A stretch of 64,000 nucleotides of DNA from NCBI GenBank assembly GCA_963834365.1, contig CAWIBS010000041.1, positions 186,001 to 250,000 on the forward strand. The letters are read 5' to 3'. Of this stretch, positions 39,901-48,294 are shown one piece after another (positions within the stretch are counted from its first letter, which is position 1; each line of letters begins with the position of its first letter). The translations under genes and the position numbers were made by a program. The notes beneath the pieces were generated by a model that made no database searches, was not told where the DNA came from, and saw nothing but the letters and a program-made list of their open reading frames with translations. The stretch is from CAWJAP01 sp963834365 (GTDB lineage: Bacteria > Acidobacteriota > Vicinamibacteria > Vicinamibacterales > Vicinamibacteraceae).

Positions 39901-41982
39901 CGCCTGCCAGTGCGCGAGGCTGAGCGCCGCGGGAGGCGCGGCCGCGAAGTCCGGGCCCAGCAGCCCGTCGGCCAGCATCTGCCGCGCCGACCAGTCGTCG
40001 CCGCACTGGTCGAACACGCCGCGCCAGGTGTGCAGGGCGCGAGCCGGGAACAGTTGCAGCTCGTGGAAGAGCACGTCCTCGACCGCGCCGCGTGCGGCGA
40101 AGAAGTCGCGGGCCGCCCGCTGCAGCGCGGCATGCACCTTCTTCTCGCGCAGCAGACGCCGCATGGGTGTCACGACGTCGGGATGGAAGCGCAGCGTCTC
40201 CTCCTCGCCGCGGTCCACCGACACCCAGCCGTGACGCCCGCTGGTGGCGTATGAAGCGAGCTGCTGCCAGACGCGCCCGACGTCGAAGGTGCGGTCCGGC
40301 GTGGCAAAGGCCGGCCAATCGGCCTTGTACTGCTCGACGAAGTCGTCGCCGGCGAGCTCGGCATCGCCCGCCAGCGCGCGCTGCAGGAACGGCAGCAGCA
40401 CCTGGGCGACGAACTCGCGCGAGAGCCGTCGCGGCACGACGCCGTAGCGGATCACCCAGCGGACCGGGAGCTGGTCGAGCGCCGCATCGCCCGCCGTGGC
40501 GTCGAGCCTCAGCGGAATGCGGCGGATGACGCGGTCCATGAGATAGGCCTCGTCCACGTGATCGAACTCCGGGCCCCCGATCCGCGCGGCCGTGATCGAC
40601 GGATCACTCTCGGCGAGCTCGACGAGCAGCGCCAGCCGGAACGGACTGCCGGCGCCGCGCTTCACGATCGCATGCAGGCGATCGTCGGACACGTCGGGCC
40701 ACAAGCGCTTCACGAAGCGGCCGGCCGTCGCGTCGCGGAAGCGATGCAGCCGGATGTGCCGGGTGTTGGAGAGAAAGGTGTCGCAGAACTCGGGCACGTG
40801 CTCCAGCCCGAGCGCGTAGCGGCCCGCGAGCACGAGCCTGGTCGCCCGCGACGCCGCGTGCAGCTCGGAGAGGCGCCGCACGATGGTGAGGAGCTGCTCC
40901 GGCCGGTGGAGCGACGCCTCCTCGAGCGTGTCCACGATGATCACAATCGGGCGATCCTGCGGCAGTGCCTGGAAACACTTGAGGAGCGACTGCCAGACGT
41001 ACATGCCCCGATGGGCGCGCTCACGCAGCACCAGCTCGGTCTCGGCGTCGAGATGGCGGCCGCCGACGAGCGCCCGGAACGGCTGCATCCGCGCCAGCAG
41101 CGTCGTGAACAGCGGCTCGGAGATCTGACGATCGAGCTGCTCGGCAATCGGCAGGGCGAGCAGCCACGGGAAGTCGCAGACGGCCGACAGCGACACGGTG
41201 TCGAAGTCGATGCGCACGCAGGGGATCCGCAGCCGCCGGGTAATCAGGCGATGCGACACCAGGCGACGGAGGACGGTCGTCTTGCCGGTGCCGCCGGCGC
41301 CGTGCAGATTGACGATCCACCGCGTCGAGTGGAGCGACAGCGCCCGTCGCAGCCGGCGTTCGAGCGCCGCACGCCGCACGTAGCGGAGGGTCTGCCGGAA
41401 ATCGTCGGCAAACAGCGTCCGGGCCTTGTACAGGCCCAGATACTGATGACGGACCCGATCGAGGCCGGCAGCGCCGCCGAGATCCACCTTCAACCGATCG
41501 GCCAGCTCCAGCAGCGCATGACAGCGCGCGATGTCGAAGGCATGGTCGGCCGATCGGTAGATGCGGTCGAAGCGCGCCGGTGCCCCCTCCGGATCCGCCC
41601 GCAGGCGGGCCTCCAGCAATTCGAGAGACGACTCGTCGGCACTGGCCAGATGCTCGGCCAGCTGCCGGCTCCAGTCGCGCAGGCCCTCGGGATCGCGGCG
41701 CCATTTGTCGAGGCTCTCGGCGCGCACGTCTTCGCGGACCCAGTAGCGCGCGGTGGAATAGGGGACCGGCTCGATCTCCGGGCTGTCGACGAACTCCTCG
41801 AACGACGGCGCCCCGGCGATGTCACGCGCCAGCACCTCGCCGTACAACCGGCGGTCGAAGCTTCGCACCAGCGCCGCCCGATCGAGGACCTCGTTCGCCC
41901 GCGCTTCGCGGTCGAGCGCGATCAGCTCGGCGAACGTCGCACCGCGCTCGAGCGCCAGGCGAAGGGCGTCGCCAGGTTGCAC
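36934..41982 (-). CDS. Giant STAND-type NTPase with helical repeats and degenerate CHAT-like domain
   Basis: 1682 residues in one uninterrupted frame. The N-terminal about 200 residues are helical and unrecognised (a possible effector-associated region). The P-loop NTPase has NLHGAGGTGKTTVLRRL (Walker A about 228-236) and IVIIVDTLEEA (Walker B Asp near 351). Residues about 650-1300 are Ala/Leu/Arg-rich helical pairs that look like TPR-type repeats. Near 1418 comes the CHAT marker LSVLPWELAVR. The following CHAT-like core (VLVIDAVRG, HLVIISAMLCEA) lacks the HGH and NACxS catalytic motifs, so it looks inactive. GTG 41982 starts one base after the CHAT-ATPase stop, indicating tight coupling. Probably a sensor/hub rather than a protease. 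Confidence 0.78.
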   Translation of the reverse strand: MQPGDALRLALERGATFAELIALDREARANEVLDRAALVRSFDRRLYGEVLARDIAGAPSFEEFVDSPEIEPVPYSTARYWVREDVRAESLDKWRRDPEGLRDWSRQLAEHLASADESSLELLEARLRADPEGAPARFDRIYRSADHAFDIARCHALLELADRLKVDLGGAAGLDRVRHQYLGLYKARTLFADDFRQTLRYVRRAALERRLRRALSLHSTRWIVNLHGAGGTGKTTVLRRLVSHRLITRRLRIPCVRIDFDTVSLSAVCDFPWLLALPIAEQLDRQISEPLFTTLLARMQPFRALVGGRHLDAETELVLRERAHRGMYVWQSLLKCFQALPQDRPIVIIVDTLEEASLHRPEQLLTIVRRLSELHAASRATRLVLAGRYALGLEHVPEFCDTFLSNTRHIRLHRFRDATAGRFVKRLWPDVSDDRLHAIVKRGAGSPFRLALLVELAESDPSITAARIGGPEFDHVDEAYLMDRVIRRIPLRLDATAGDAALDQLPVRWVIRYGVVPRRLSREFVAQVLLPFLQRALAGDAELAGDDFVEQYKADWPAFATPDRTFDVGRVWQQLASYATSGRHGWVSVDRGEEETLRFHPDVVTPMRRLLREKKVHAALQRAARDFFAARGAVEDVLFHELQLFPARALHTWRGVFDQCGDDWSARQMLADGLLGPDFAAAPPAALSLAHWQAANAMCADVNYTFALPSLAFDRAWRHLGEAQRLERLAGELIVPAWCRSCAEAMRLFRAGRSREAVELLDRELASGAYSDREQVRLLLQRAELRVRMGQDAEADFAQALDSARADESREVPLWAIHDRIAHRAARRGAWQIAGDHYAAALASAQESGRLHKVYELTNRLVALDLSEGRPSRAFTRLTGAERLGTAGQPRNPHYFESHARVALALLRPDVAIDFASLMQRTLAGHERSALEAAFVLGEAYAEQLELDRALEAYRRGRQAFAARGDLSSADRCRVAMLRLFVRHAGNVREASMLLDEGPLASADQNPALRVEWAVLSAWVALRTGRPSEAAEILETLASPRATGQSRPQQIVAWLARLAFGLGALDRAQLTTLLLAIAEVVPVTARTALLHPLALGGVWSIAPDVDVTPLLGAFTIEAEPGRAEAHAVRESRIRAIATAELARALGRFDDAWAMLGPAEEVQSFGDLILLRHRLALEMRLREAGSPGPRLPAQVDLEAAARTPVLQAALRLGLAERLVAAEAFDEAGLLNAPTVDQLRHTTLATSFHLHAEAQTEVLRVQRTESASTPTVDSDAMLERMARQLGYQIEGPGGAVGVTRTHVTIAGVRVRHRGTTWTVPPSAPAAGSEDTLPLLLAFDSTGPEPRVAVADESWRPLKSASLPRLASHEDHWREAEQLAEDWRVWAVRLASWLEPVRDRSAPAAIHDRRIWLDVRGDLSVLPWELAVRVPGAHAMSLVRVPWRLEGVPMPVRSDDIDPQPDASVETRRRDARAASEGPPHVLVIDAVRGTGAQRLAGVSFELMPHRLERAGAHVTVVPSLERGLDVLATTSPHLVIISAMLCEATEGYALLSGTCPVDASSLHDRLVRRAGRPPTLVLDIPSPGSPTEAVVQLLARNRIAFDVARRGQVHAVLGLGLGHEEAMGRSYDVLCEAVAQRLGLDEMLDRLAAAGPTIGEAAPRLDAVLPFLAAALFTADPHALFLPA

Positions 41983-41983
41983 C

Positions 41984-44008
41984 CTAGTTCCCCTTCCTCT
42001 TGCGCAGCTTCAGGACCATGCGCCACAGATCCTCGAGCTCCGCCGGCGACCACGGCCCCTGCATCTGGCGCGTGGACAGAAAGACCTCTTCGAGCTTCAG
42101 GTGATTCGACTCCCGCTCGTACCCCATGAACTCGCGCACGATGAGGGCCGCGTCCTTCTCCGGAAAGTACGGCACGTCGATGACGTGGAATTCCGGGGCC
42201 AGCGCTCCGTCCGACTCGAGCCCGTAGCGGTCGATCTCCTCCGGATCACGGGCGACCAGCACGACCGACGTCATGCCGGCCGCGCCGCGCAGAATCGGCA
42301 GGATCAGCCTCGGATACAAGTCGCTCTTGAACTCGGTGTCGGGGAACGATCCGCCCTGGCCCGACAACTGGTCGAGCACCAGCACGACGCGCCGGGCCTT
42401 CGCCACTTCCCTGAGGCCGTTGACGAACTCGCCGAAGAGCGTCGACACGACCGGCAACGGCAGGGACGACTGGCCGGACGCCGCGAGCTTCGCCTCCACC
42501 TCGGCCAGCCTCGCGTCGAAGCCGGCGAACGGCCCGTCGGGCAGCCGCTCGAGCAGCGGCGAGCCCGGACGCCCCACACGCAGTCTCGTCAGCACGTCGC
42601 GCGCCGTAATGACTCCGCCATCTCCTGGCACGAGCGAGCAGTACCGCGCGAGCGCGCCGGCGTGATGGAACTCGGCCAGCACGCGCTTGGCAAACCAGCT
42701 CTTGCCCGACTGCCTCGCGCCACGCACGAGCACGCCGGTGGGCCAGCCCTGGGGTGCCTCGAGCGGCAACACCTCCCGCAGCGCGACCCGCCGTTCCAGG
42801 GACCGGTCCACGAACGGCCCCTGCCGGACGAAGATCTCCTGCCGGATCTGGCAGTTCCTGATCTCCTCCGCATAGGCGCAGGGCGGCAGGACGTCGGCCG
42901 GCGGCGCCGCCAGCGTCACGGTCGGCAGCACCCAGTCGCGCGTGGTGAGGCCGCTCCTGGCGCGGATGGCATCGCGCCCGCGCGCCACCGCCTGATCGAT
43001 CGGCTGCCCGGCGCACAGGGCCTCGTAGAAGCTGGAGGTGAAGGTCAGCGCATAGTCGGCGCGAACGACGGCCTGCATGCCGACGACCGCGAGCGATCCC
43101 GCACGGAGGAAGGCGCCGGCGACCGACGCGGAGTGCTGGAGTGACTGGGACGTGTGGCAGGCGTTCAGGACGACGACGCGTGGGACGGCGCCCTGCTGCC
43201 TCAGGTCGATGTTGATCTCGGAGATGTCCCAGCCCCACGTTCCCTCCTCCTCGTAGCGAAAGAAGAGGGCGCGCTTGTTCGACTGCGGAGACTCGCCGCC
43301 ATGCCCGACGAAGTGCAGGAGGTGCGGCGGATGATCCTTGAGCGCTCTCCGCAGCGCGGTGACGTCCGCGGGCTGGCGGGCCACCTCGACGTGCGTGCTC
43401 CACAGCGTCCGTTGAAACGTCCGCTCGACCATCTCCGCATCGTCTTCGGCGCGGATCGGCGTCCCGCCATCGGGCGCCGCGTCGAGCCTGTCGTTCCCGG
43501 CAAGGACGAGCACGCGGAGCGAGCGCCCGTTCGACAACACCGCGGGCACCGGCGGCGCGGCCCGGATCAGCGTCCACCCGGTGCGGAAGACGAGCGGATC
43601 GTGCCTGCCGTCAGCGTTGCGGGCGGCCAGGGCTTCCCAGGGCAATTCGACGAGGTCGGGGTGGGCGCATTCCACCCACAGACGAACGTCGGCGGTCTGG
43701 GCCAGTTCGGCGAGCGCGAGGCCCGCGGGCGCACCTTCCAGCCAGTCGTGCAGGCGGACCCCGATCTGTTCGAGCGTGACCGCCGCAACACCCGGCTTGG
43801 CAATGACGCCCCGAATGTCCTGTCGCGTGGGGGAAGGCTGGTCGAGAGACGCGAGATCCAGATCGGCGTCTTTACAGATGGGCTGCGTGGCGTCGTCGGG
43901 AAATGGGCGGTCGAACAGTGAAACCCGGACGCGGACCGCCCGCTCGGAGTCCTTCGCGCGCTGCCCCTGCGCATCGCACGCCGCGAGCCGCAGCCAGAAG
44001 TCTTGCAT
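41984..44008 (-). CDS. CHAT-domain protease fused to a P-loop ATPase
   Basis: 674 residues. The CHAT domain (about 90-370) shows VELPWEAL near 120, then the catalytic pair PHLLHFVGHGG (His 236) and VVLNACHTSQS (Cys 284), an intact caspase-like dyad. The second half is an ATPase: VLVRGARQSGKSWFAKRV (Walker A 430-437) and RRVVLVLDQLSG (Asp near 546). This is the first gene of a three-gene minus-strand operon with the giant NTPase and the metallopeptidase. No signal peptide, so cytoplasmic. By analogy with CHAT proteins of bacterial conflict and regulated-death systems it may cleave a partner once a trigger is sensed. The target is unknown. Confidence 0.85.
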   Translation of the reverse strand: MQDFWLRLAACDAQGQRAKDSERAVRVRVSLFDRPFPDDATQPICKDADLDLASLDQPSPTRQDIRGVIAKPGVAAVTLEQIGVRLHDWLEGAPAGLALAELAQTADVRLWVECAHPDLVELPWEALAARNADGRHDPLVFRTGWTLIRAAPPVPAVLSNGRSLRVLVLAGNDRLDAAPDGGTPIRAEDDAEMVERTFQRTLWSTHVEVARQPADVTALRRALKDHPPHLLHFVGHGGESPQSNKRALFFRYEEEGTWGWDISEINIDLRQQGAVPRVVVLNACHTSQSLQHSASVAGAFLRAGSLAVVGMQAVVRADYALTFTSSFYEALCAGQPIDQAVARGRDAIRARSGLTTRDWVLPTVTLAAPPADVLPPCAYAEEIRNCQIRQEIFVRQGPFVDRSLERRVALREVLPLEAPQGWPTGVLVRGARQSGKSWFAKRVLAEFHHAGALARYCSLVPGDGGVITARDVLTRLRVGRPGSPLLERLPDGPFAGFDARLAEVEAKLAASGQSSLPLPVVSTLFGEFVNGLREVAKARRVVLVLDQLSGQGGSFPDTEFKSDLYPRLILPILRGAAGMTSVVLVARDPEEIDRYGLESDGALAPEFHVIDVPYFPEKDAALIVREFMGYERESNHLKLEEVFLSTRQMQGPWSPAELEDLWRMVLKLRKRKGN

Positions 44009-44077
44009 GAGCCCGGTCCGGGATGGCGGTCAGCCATCCTTACCGGGACTAACGTGTGGCAGGAACCCGTCGAACAG

Positions 44078-44137
44078 CCTGTTACTGGGCTGTCGGGGAC
44101 GGGAGCCTCCCTGGATCCGATGGAGGCTCCCGTCCCC
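44078..44137. terminator. Strong intergenic hairpin downstream of the BON-domain gene
   Basis: GGGGACGGGAGCCTCC (44095-44110) and its perfect 16-nt complement (44122-44137) enclose an 11-nt loop. A smaller hairpin around CCTGTTACTGGGC precedes it; the reverse complement of that 13-mer recurs at 48901-48913. It lies 12 bp after the minus-strand BON gene stop (44149), so it could terminate that transcript, though no T-run follows. It may equally be a dispersed palindrome. Confidence 0.6.
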
Positions 44138-44148
44138 GGCTCGTCCGC

Positions 44149-44790
44149 CTAGTTGGTCTTCGGCGCGACCGACAGCTTGTCAACCACTCGCTTGACGCCC
44201 TCGGTCTCGCGCGCCTTGGTCACCGCGTGCGTCCGTGCGGCTTCCGTCGGAACGGTGCCGCGCAGCGTGACGACGTTGTCCTTCGTGTCCACGTCGATGC
44301 GGCTGCCTTCGAGCGGCTCGTCGCCCATGAAACGACTTTTGACCGCAGTCGTGATCCACGCGTCGGTGATCACCTCACCGCTCTTGCTCACGGCCTTGCC
44401 GGTCGCCTTGGCAGCCTTGTCGAGCGCGTCCACGGTCTCGTCAGCGGCCTTGTTCAGGCCATCGCGCGTCTTGTCCGCGGCGGTGGCGCCCGTGTCGGGC
44501 TCGATGGCGAGCTGGTTGTCTACCCTCGTCACGCCGGTGATCTGCGCCAGACGCCCCGCTCGCGCCTTGAGCGACTCGTCCGGCACATCTCCCGTGAGCT
44601 TCACGACACCAGCGAGGAACTCGACGTCCACGTCGCAGGTCTGGCACGCCTTGAACCGCTCGTCCGCGGCCAGCCGCTTCTCGATCTGCTCTTCCATCCT
44701 ATCGGCGTCCTGGCCCGATGCCAGGCCGGTCATCATCAGCACCAACGCTCCTGCGAGGCTGGCACCGCTGGTCAGTGTTCTGTTGCTCAT
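44149..44790 (-). CDS. Exported BON-domain protein
   Basis: 213 residues with a signal peptide (LAGALVLMMTGLASGQ). Two BON domains flank a helical linker: the first covers VEFLAGVVKLTGDVPDESL to VTRVDNQLAI, the second WITTAVKSRFMGDEPL to VVTLRGTVPTEAARTHAV. The linker has repeated AADET/DALDKAAKATGK helices. BON proteins bind envelope phospholipids or support osmotic tolerance in other bacteria. ATG 44790 is chosen because AGGAG lies six bases upstream; an ATG at 44793 precedes it directly. Monocistronic, with a hairpin downstream. Confidence 0.85.
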   Translation of the reverse strand: MSNRTLTSGASLAGALVLMMTGLASGQDADRMEEQIEKRLAADERFKACQTCDVDVEFLAGVVKLTGDVPDESLKARAGRLAQITGVTRVDNQLAIEPDTGATAADKTRDGLNKAADETVDALDKAAKATGKAVSKSGEVITDAWITTAVKSRFMGDEPLEGSRIDVDTKDNVVTLRGTVPTEAARTHAVTKARETEGVKRVVDKLSVAPKTN

Positions 44791-45043
44791 CATCTTCTCC
44801 TGTTGAACATCCAGGGCCATAGCCCGTGATCAACACGGCAAACTCGTTGCCAGTCCGCTCCTGAGTCCGGATACGGCCGTAGTTCGCTGAGAGCGGCGCA
44901 GTTGCGCGGATCGGCTAGGGGGAAAAGCACAGCCTTCTGGCAAGGCGCTGTATCAAATCATTGCTGGGACTCGTCAGCGACGTCGCGCAGCCGACGCTCG
45001 GCCGCATCTGGGGGTCCTGTTCACCGCGGTATCATTGCGGGCT

Positions 45044-46679
45044 GTGCAGGCTCGACCGTCCTGGCTCTGGTATGCCGCGACCCTCGTGGCTGTGCTGACC
45101 ACCACTGGCCTTGGTCTCTCGGTGGTCGCGGGTCAGGCGCCGGGCGCACCGTCGCCGGCGCCCTGGACCGTGCTGACGAAAGACGGTCGTCAGCCGCTGG
45201 CGACCACGGCGGTGTCGGGCCGCGAGATGGTTGCACTCGACGAGCTCGGGCGCGTCTTTGGCGTCGAGGTCCGCGAGGATCCGGTCACTCGCGGCCTGAC
45301 GGTGACGTCGCAGGGAAAAACGGTCGTCCTCTCGTCGAGTCAGGGGCTCGCCTCCATCGGCGGTCGCGTCGTCACGCTTCCGGCGCCACCGCAGCGATCG
45401 GGCCGGACGTGGCTCGTGCCCGTCGAGTTCATCGACCGGGCCCTCGCGCTTGCGCATTCGTCGAAGATCGACGTCCGCCCGCGGGCACGTCTCATCGTCG
45501 TCGGCGACCTGCGGGTGCCCCGGATCAGCGTCCGCATGGAGACGCCTCCGAGCCACGCCCGCGTGGTGATCGAGATGGCCCCGGCGACACCGCACACCGT
45601 CGTGCAGGAACCGGGGCGGCTGGTGGTGCGTTTCGAGGCCGATGCCATCGACACGGAGCTCGGCGTGGCGACGTCTCCGGATTTCGTGCTCGCGCTGCGG
45701 CAGGTTCCCGGCACACCGGCGATCGCCGTCGATCTCGGTCCACGCTTCGCGACCTTCCGCGCCACCACGACACCGCCGGAAAACGATGTGCAGCGGCTGA
45801 CGATCGACCTCGCCGGTGCGATCCGAATCCGCACCCGGGCCCGCCACCACCGCGCCCGGTCAAGCGCAGCTTCCGGGGGAACCGCTGCCGCCCCCGATTG
45901 CGCCGGTCGGTCCCGTGCCGGCCATCCGCAGCATCGTCATCGACCCGGGCCACGGCGGGGAGAAGGAAGGCGCCAAGGGCCCGGGCGGGACGCTCGAGAA
46001 GCACGTGACGCTGGCCACCGCGCGGCTGCTGAAGAATGCGATCGAAGCGAAGCTCGGCGTCAACGTCCTGCTCACGCGTGACGACGACCGGACGATGGAG
46101 GCCGACGAGCGGGCGTCGTATGCCAACAACAACAAGGCCGACCTGTTCATCAGCCTGCACGCCAACGCGTCGATCGGGCAGGCCGCGACCGGTGCGGAGG
46201 TCTACTATCTGAGCCTCGACGGCTACAGCCCCGAGGCGCAGCGGCTGGCCATGCGCGAGGAGGGCGCCGCACTGCCGGCGCTGACCGGCGGCGACCGGCA
46301 GATCGAGATCATCCTGTGGGAGATGGCCCAGATGCGGCACATCGCCGACTCCGCGGCGCTCGCCGGCATCATCGAGGAGGCGCTGCGCAGCCGCGTCAAG
46401 ATGCGGGCGCAGGCCATTCAGCAGGCGCCGTTCCGCGCCCTGATCGGCGCCAACATGCCGGCCGTGCTGGTCGAGATGGGCTTCATCTCGAACCCCGCAG
46501 AAGAGAAGCTGCTCAACTCGCCCCGCTACCAGCAGGCGATCGTGGACGCGCTCGTGGACAGCATCGCCCGCTTCCGCGATCAGCTGGACCAGCGGCGGCG
46601 CGCGGACCAGGCGGCGATTGCCGGCCCCCAGGTGTCGGCGCCACAGCTTCCTCCAGGTGCGCCGCCGAGGGTGCCCTAG
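45044..46679 (+). CDS. N-acetylmuramoyl-L-alanine amidase (AMIN plus Amidase_3), one frameshift
   Basis: Periplasmic cell-wall amidase of the AmiC type that cuts the bond between muramic acid and the stem peptide. After a signal segment an AMIN-like region is present (ISVRMETPPSHARVVIEM). A single-base shift near 45825 leads to the zinc amidase domain: SIVIDPGHGGEKEGAKGPGG (first His), the catalytic Glu region GGTLEKHVTL, FISLHANAS (second His) and MPAVLVEMGFISNPAEE (catalytic Glu). Restored length is about 545 residues. The start is uncertain: GTG 45044 or TTG 45035, neither with a clear ribosome site. The stop overlaps the GTG of the next gene by one base. Confidence 0.85.
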
Positions 46680-47284
46680 TGCGGCGCGGGCTGCTCGGAG
46701 CCGCGGTCGCGACGACGCTGGCCGTGACCGCGGTGGTGCTGTTCGTCCTGGTTCCGCGCTGGTACGGCGCGTCCCCGCCAGGGCCCGCGCCGGCGACGGC
46801 GACGGCCGAGGCCGCCGCACGGACGATTCGCGCGCAGATCTTCTACGTGGCGCAGGAGGGCACGTCGCTGGTCGCCGTCGATCGCGACGTCCCGTACGCG
46901 GAGAGTCCGGTCGAACAGGCGCGGGCGCTGCTCGAGTTCCAGCTCGAAAGCACCTCGCCGCCGCTCGGGCAGCCCGTGCCCGAGGGCACGCGCGTCCGAT
47001 CGCTGTTCCTCACCGAGAAGGGCGAGGCGTTCGTCGATCTCAGCCCCGACATCGTCGACAAGCATCCTGGCGGATCGCTCGAGGAACTGTTCACGGTCTA
47101 TGCGATCGTGAACGCGCTGACGGTCAACCTGCCGGCAATCACCGGCGTGCAGATTCTGGTCGATGGCCACGAGGTCGATACGCTCGCGGATCACATCGAC
47201 ATCCGCCGGCCGCTCACCCGCAACCTGACGCTCGTGAAGAAGCCGGCGGCGCCGGACGCGACGGCGCCGGGCGGGACGCGATGA
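46679..47284 (+). CDS. GerMN-domain membrane-anchored protein
   Basis: 201 residues. An N-terminal membrane anchor (LLGAAVATTLAVTAVVLFVLVP) is followed by a GerMN domain (about 55-180) recognisable from IFYVAQEGTSLVAVDRDVP, SPVEQARALLEFQLE, LFLTEKGEAFVDLSPDI and IVNALTVNLPAITGVQILVDG. The GTG start overlaps the amidase stop by one base, so the two are co-translated; both probably act on the cell wall. RNase PH follows 44 bp downstream. Confidence 0.85.
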   Translation: MRRGLLGAAVATTLAVTAVVLFVLVPRWYGASPPGPAPATATAEAAARTIRAQIFYVAQEGTSLVAVDRDVPYAESPVEQARALLEFQLESTSPPLGQPVPEGTRVRSLFLTEKGEAFVDLSPDIVDKHPGGSLEELFTVYAIVNALTVNLPAITGVQILVDGHEVDTLADHIDIRRPLTRNLTLVKKPAAPDATAPGGTR

Positions 47285-47328
47285 ACGTCCGCCGGCGATC
47301 GGCGTGAAGTGTGTCAGTCTTATCCCCC

Positions 47329-48060
47329 ATGATTCGAGCCGACAACCGCCTGCCCACCGATCTCCGCACGACCCGGATCACCACCAACTATTTGATGCAC
47401 GCCGAGGGCAGCGTCCTCATCGAGGTCGGACGCACGAAGGTCATTTGCACCGCGTCGATCGAGGATCGCGTGCCCCCGTTCCTGCGCGGGATGGGAAAGG
47501 GCTGGGTGACGGCCGAGTACGGCATGCTCCCGCGCGCGACGACGACACGGACGCAGCGCGACTCGACGGCGGGCAAGGTGAGCGGGCGCACCCAGGAGAT
47601 TCAGCGGCTGATCGGCCGCTCGCTTCGCAGCGTCGTCCAGATGGAGAAGCTGGGTGAACGCACGGTGTGGGTGGACTGCGACGTCATCCAGGCCGATGGC
47701 GGCACGCGCACCGCGTCGATCACCGGCGGCTTCGTCGCGCTCGTCCTGGCCCTGCAGAAACTGCGCGAGCAGAGCGTCCTGCCCCGGCTCCCGGTCACCG
47801 ACTACGTGGCGGCGACGAGTGTCGGGGTCATCGGCGGGACTCCCATGCTCGATCTCGCGTACGAGGAGGACTCGCGCGCCGAGGTGGACATGAACGTGAT
47901 CAAGACGGGCCGGGGCAGCTTCATCGAGGTTCAGGGCACCGCCGAAGGCGAGCCGTTCGATCGCGAGGCCCTCGACAACCTGCTCGACCTCGCAGGCGCA
48001 GGCATCACCGCCCTCGTCGCCTTGCAGCGTGAGCACGTCGGGGGCTTTCTGGGGATTTGA
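47329..48060 (+). CDS. rph: Ribonuclease PH
   Basis: Phosphorolytic 3'-5' exoribonuclease that trims tRNA 3' ends. 243 residues, the usual size. Conserved blocks: [13 protein letters not shown] at the start, [68 protein letters not shown], and [20 protein letters not shown] 47329 gives the family N-terminus; an in-frame GTG at 47311 lacks support. RdgB follows, the common rph-rdgB arrangement, but here separated by a repeat-filled 234-bp gap. Confidence 0.95.
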   Translation: MIRADNRLPTDLRTTRITTNYLMHAEGSVLIEVGRTKVICTASIEDRVPPFLRGMGKGWVTAEYGMLPRATTTRTQRDSTAGKVSGRTQEIQRLIGRSLRSVVQMEKLGERTVWVDCDVIQADGGTRTASITGGFVALVLALQKLREQSVLPRLPVTDYVAATSVGVIGGTPMLDLAYEEDSRAEVDMNVIKTGRGSFIEVQGTAEGEPFDREALDNLLDLAGAGITALVALQREHVGGFLGI

Positions 48061-48111
48061 TGGAGCGGCTGGAGCGCGCAGGAGCGGCTGGAGCGCGGAC
48101 TGGAGGCCTTG
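48060..48111. repeat. Degenerate GAGCGGCTG tandem array
   Basis: Four partly degenerate GGAGCGGCTG / GGAGCGCGC units directly after the rph stop codon, the same unit as at 30870-30914 and, inverted, at 15981-16022. Confidence 0.75.
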
Positions 48112-48144
48112 CGGCTCGTGGAGAGGGCTCACTGGGACCATTGA

Positions 48145-48294
48145 GTGACGTCTACGCTGTTGACTGCCACGACCAGCGGTCACCAGGGTCCGGCTGAAGC
48201 CGGACACGACGTTTGGTTCGCAAAGACTTGGTTCGCAAAGACAGACGTAGTGTCCGGCTTCAGCCGGACTGGTCGGCGCACGGCAGGAACGCGG
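48145..48294 (+). repeat. Paired REP palindromes with a partial duplicate of the rdgB start
   Basis: Two REP-like palindromes in opposite orientation (48188-48205, 48252-48269) flank a duplicated 14-bp unit TGGTTCGCAAAGAC. Just upstream, 48145-48183 closely resembles the first 39 bases of rdgB (48295-48333), about three quarters identical, and is in the same frame: VTSTLLTATTSG versus VRTTLLIATTNG. It looks like the rdgB 5' end with a repeat inserted after it. Confidence 0.7.

Noticed and set aside
38467..42129. Long plus-strand frames opposite the giant NTPase and CHAT genes
   Set aside because: Composition is Arg/Gly/Ala-rich without motifs, whereas the minus strand carries Walker and CHAT motifs in one uninterrupted frame.
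32556..44008. Prophage or integrated element carrying the protease island
   Set aside because: No integrase, att-like direct repeats, tRNA border or change in base composition could be seen.
45018..45044. A promoter with TATCAT just upstream of the amidase GTG, implying a leaderless transcript
   Set aside because: No matching -35 element at the right distance; too weak to list as a feature.
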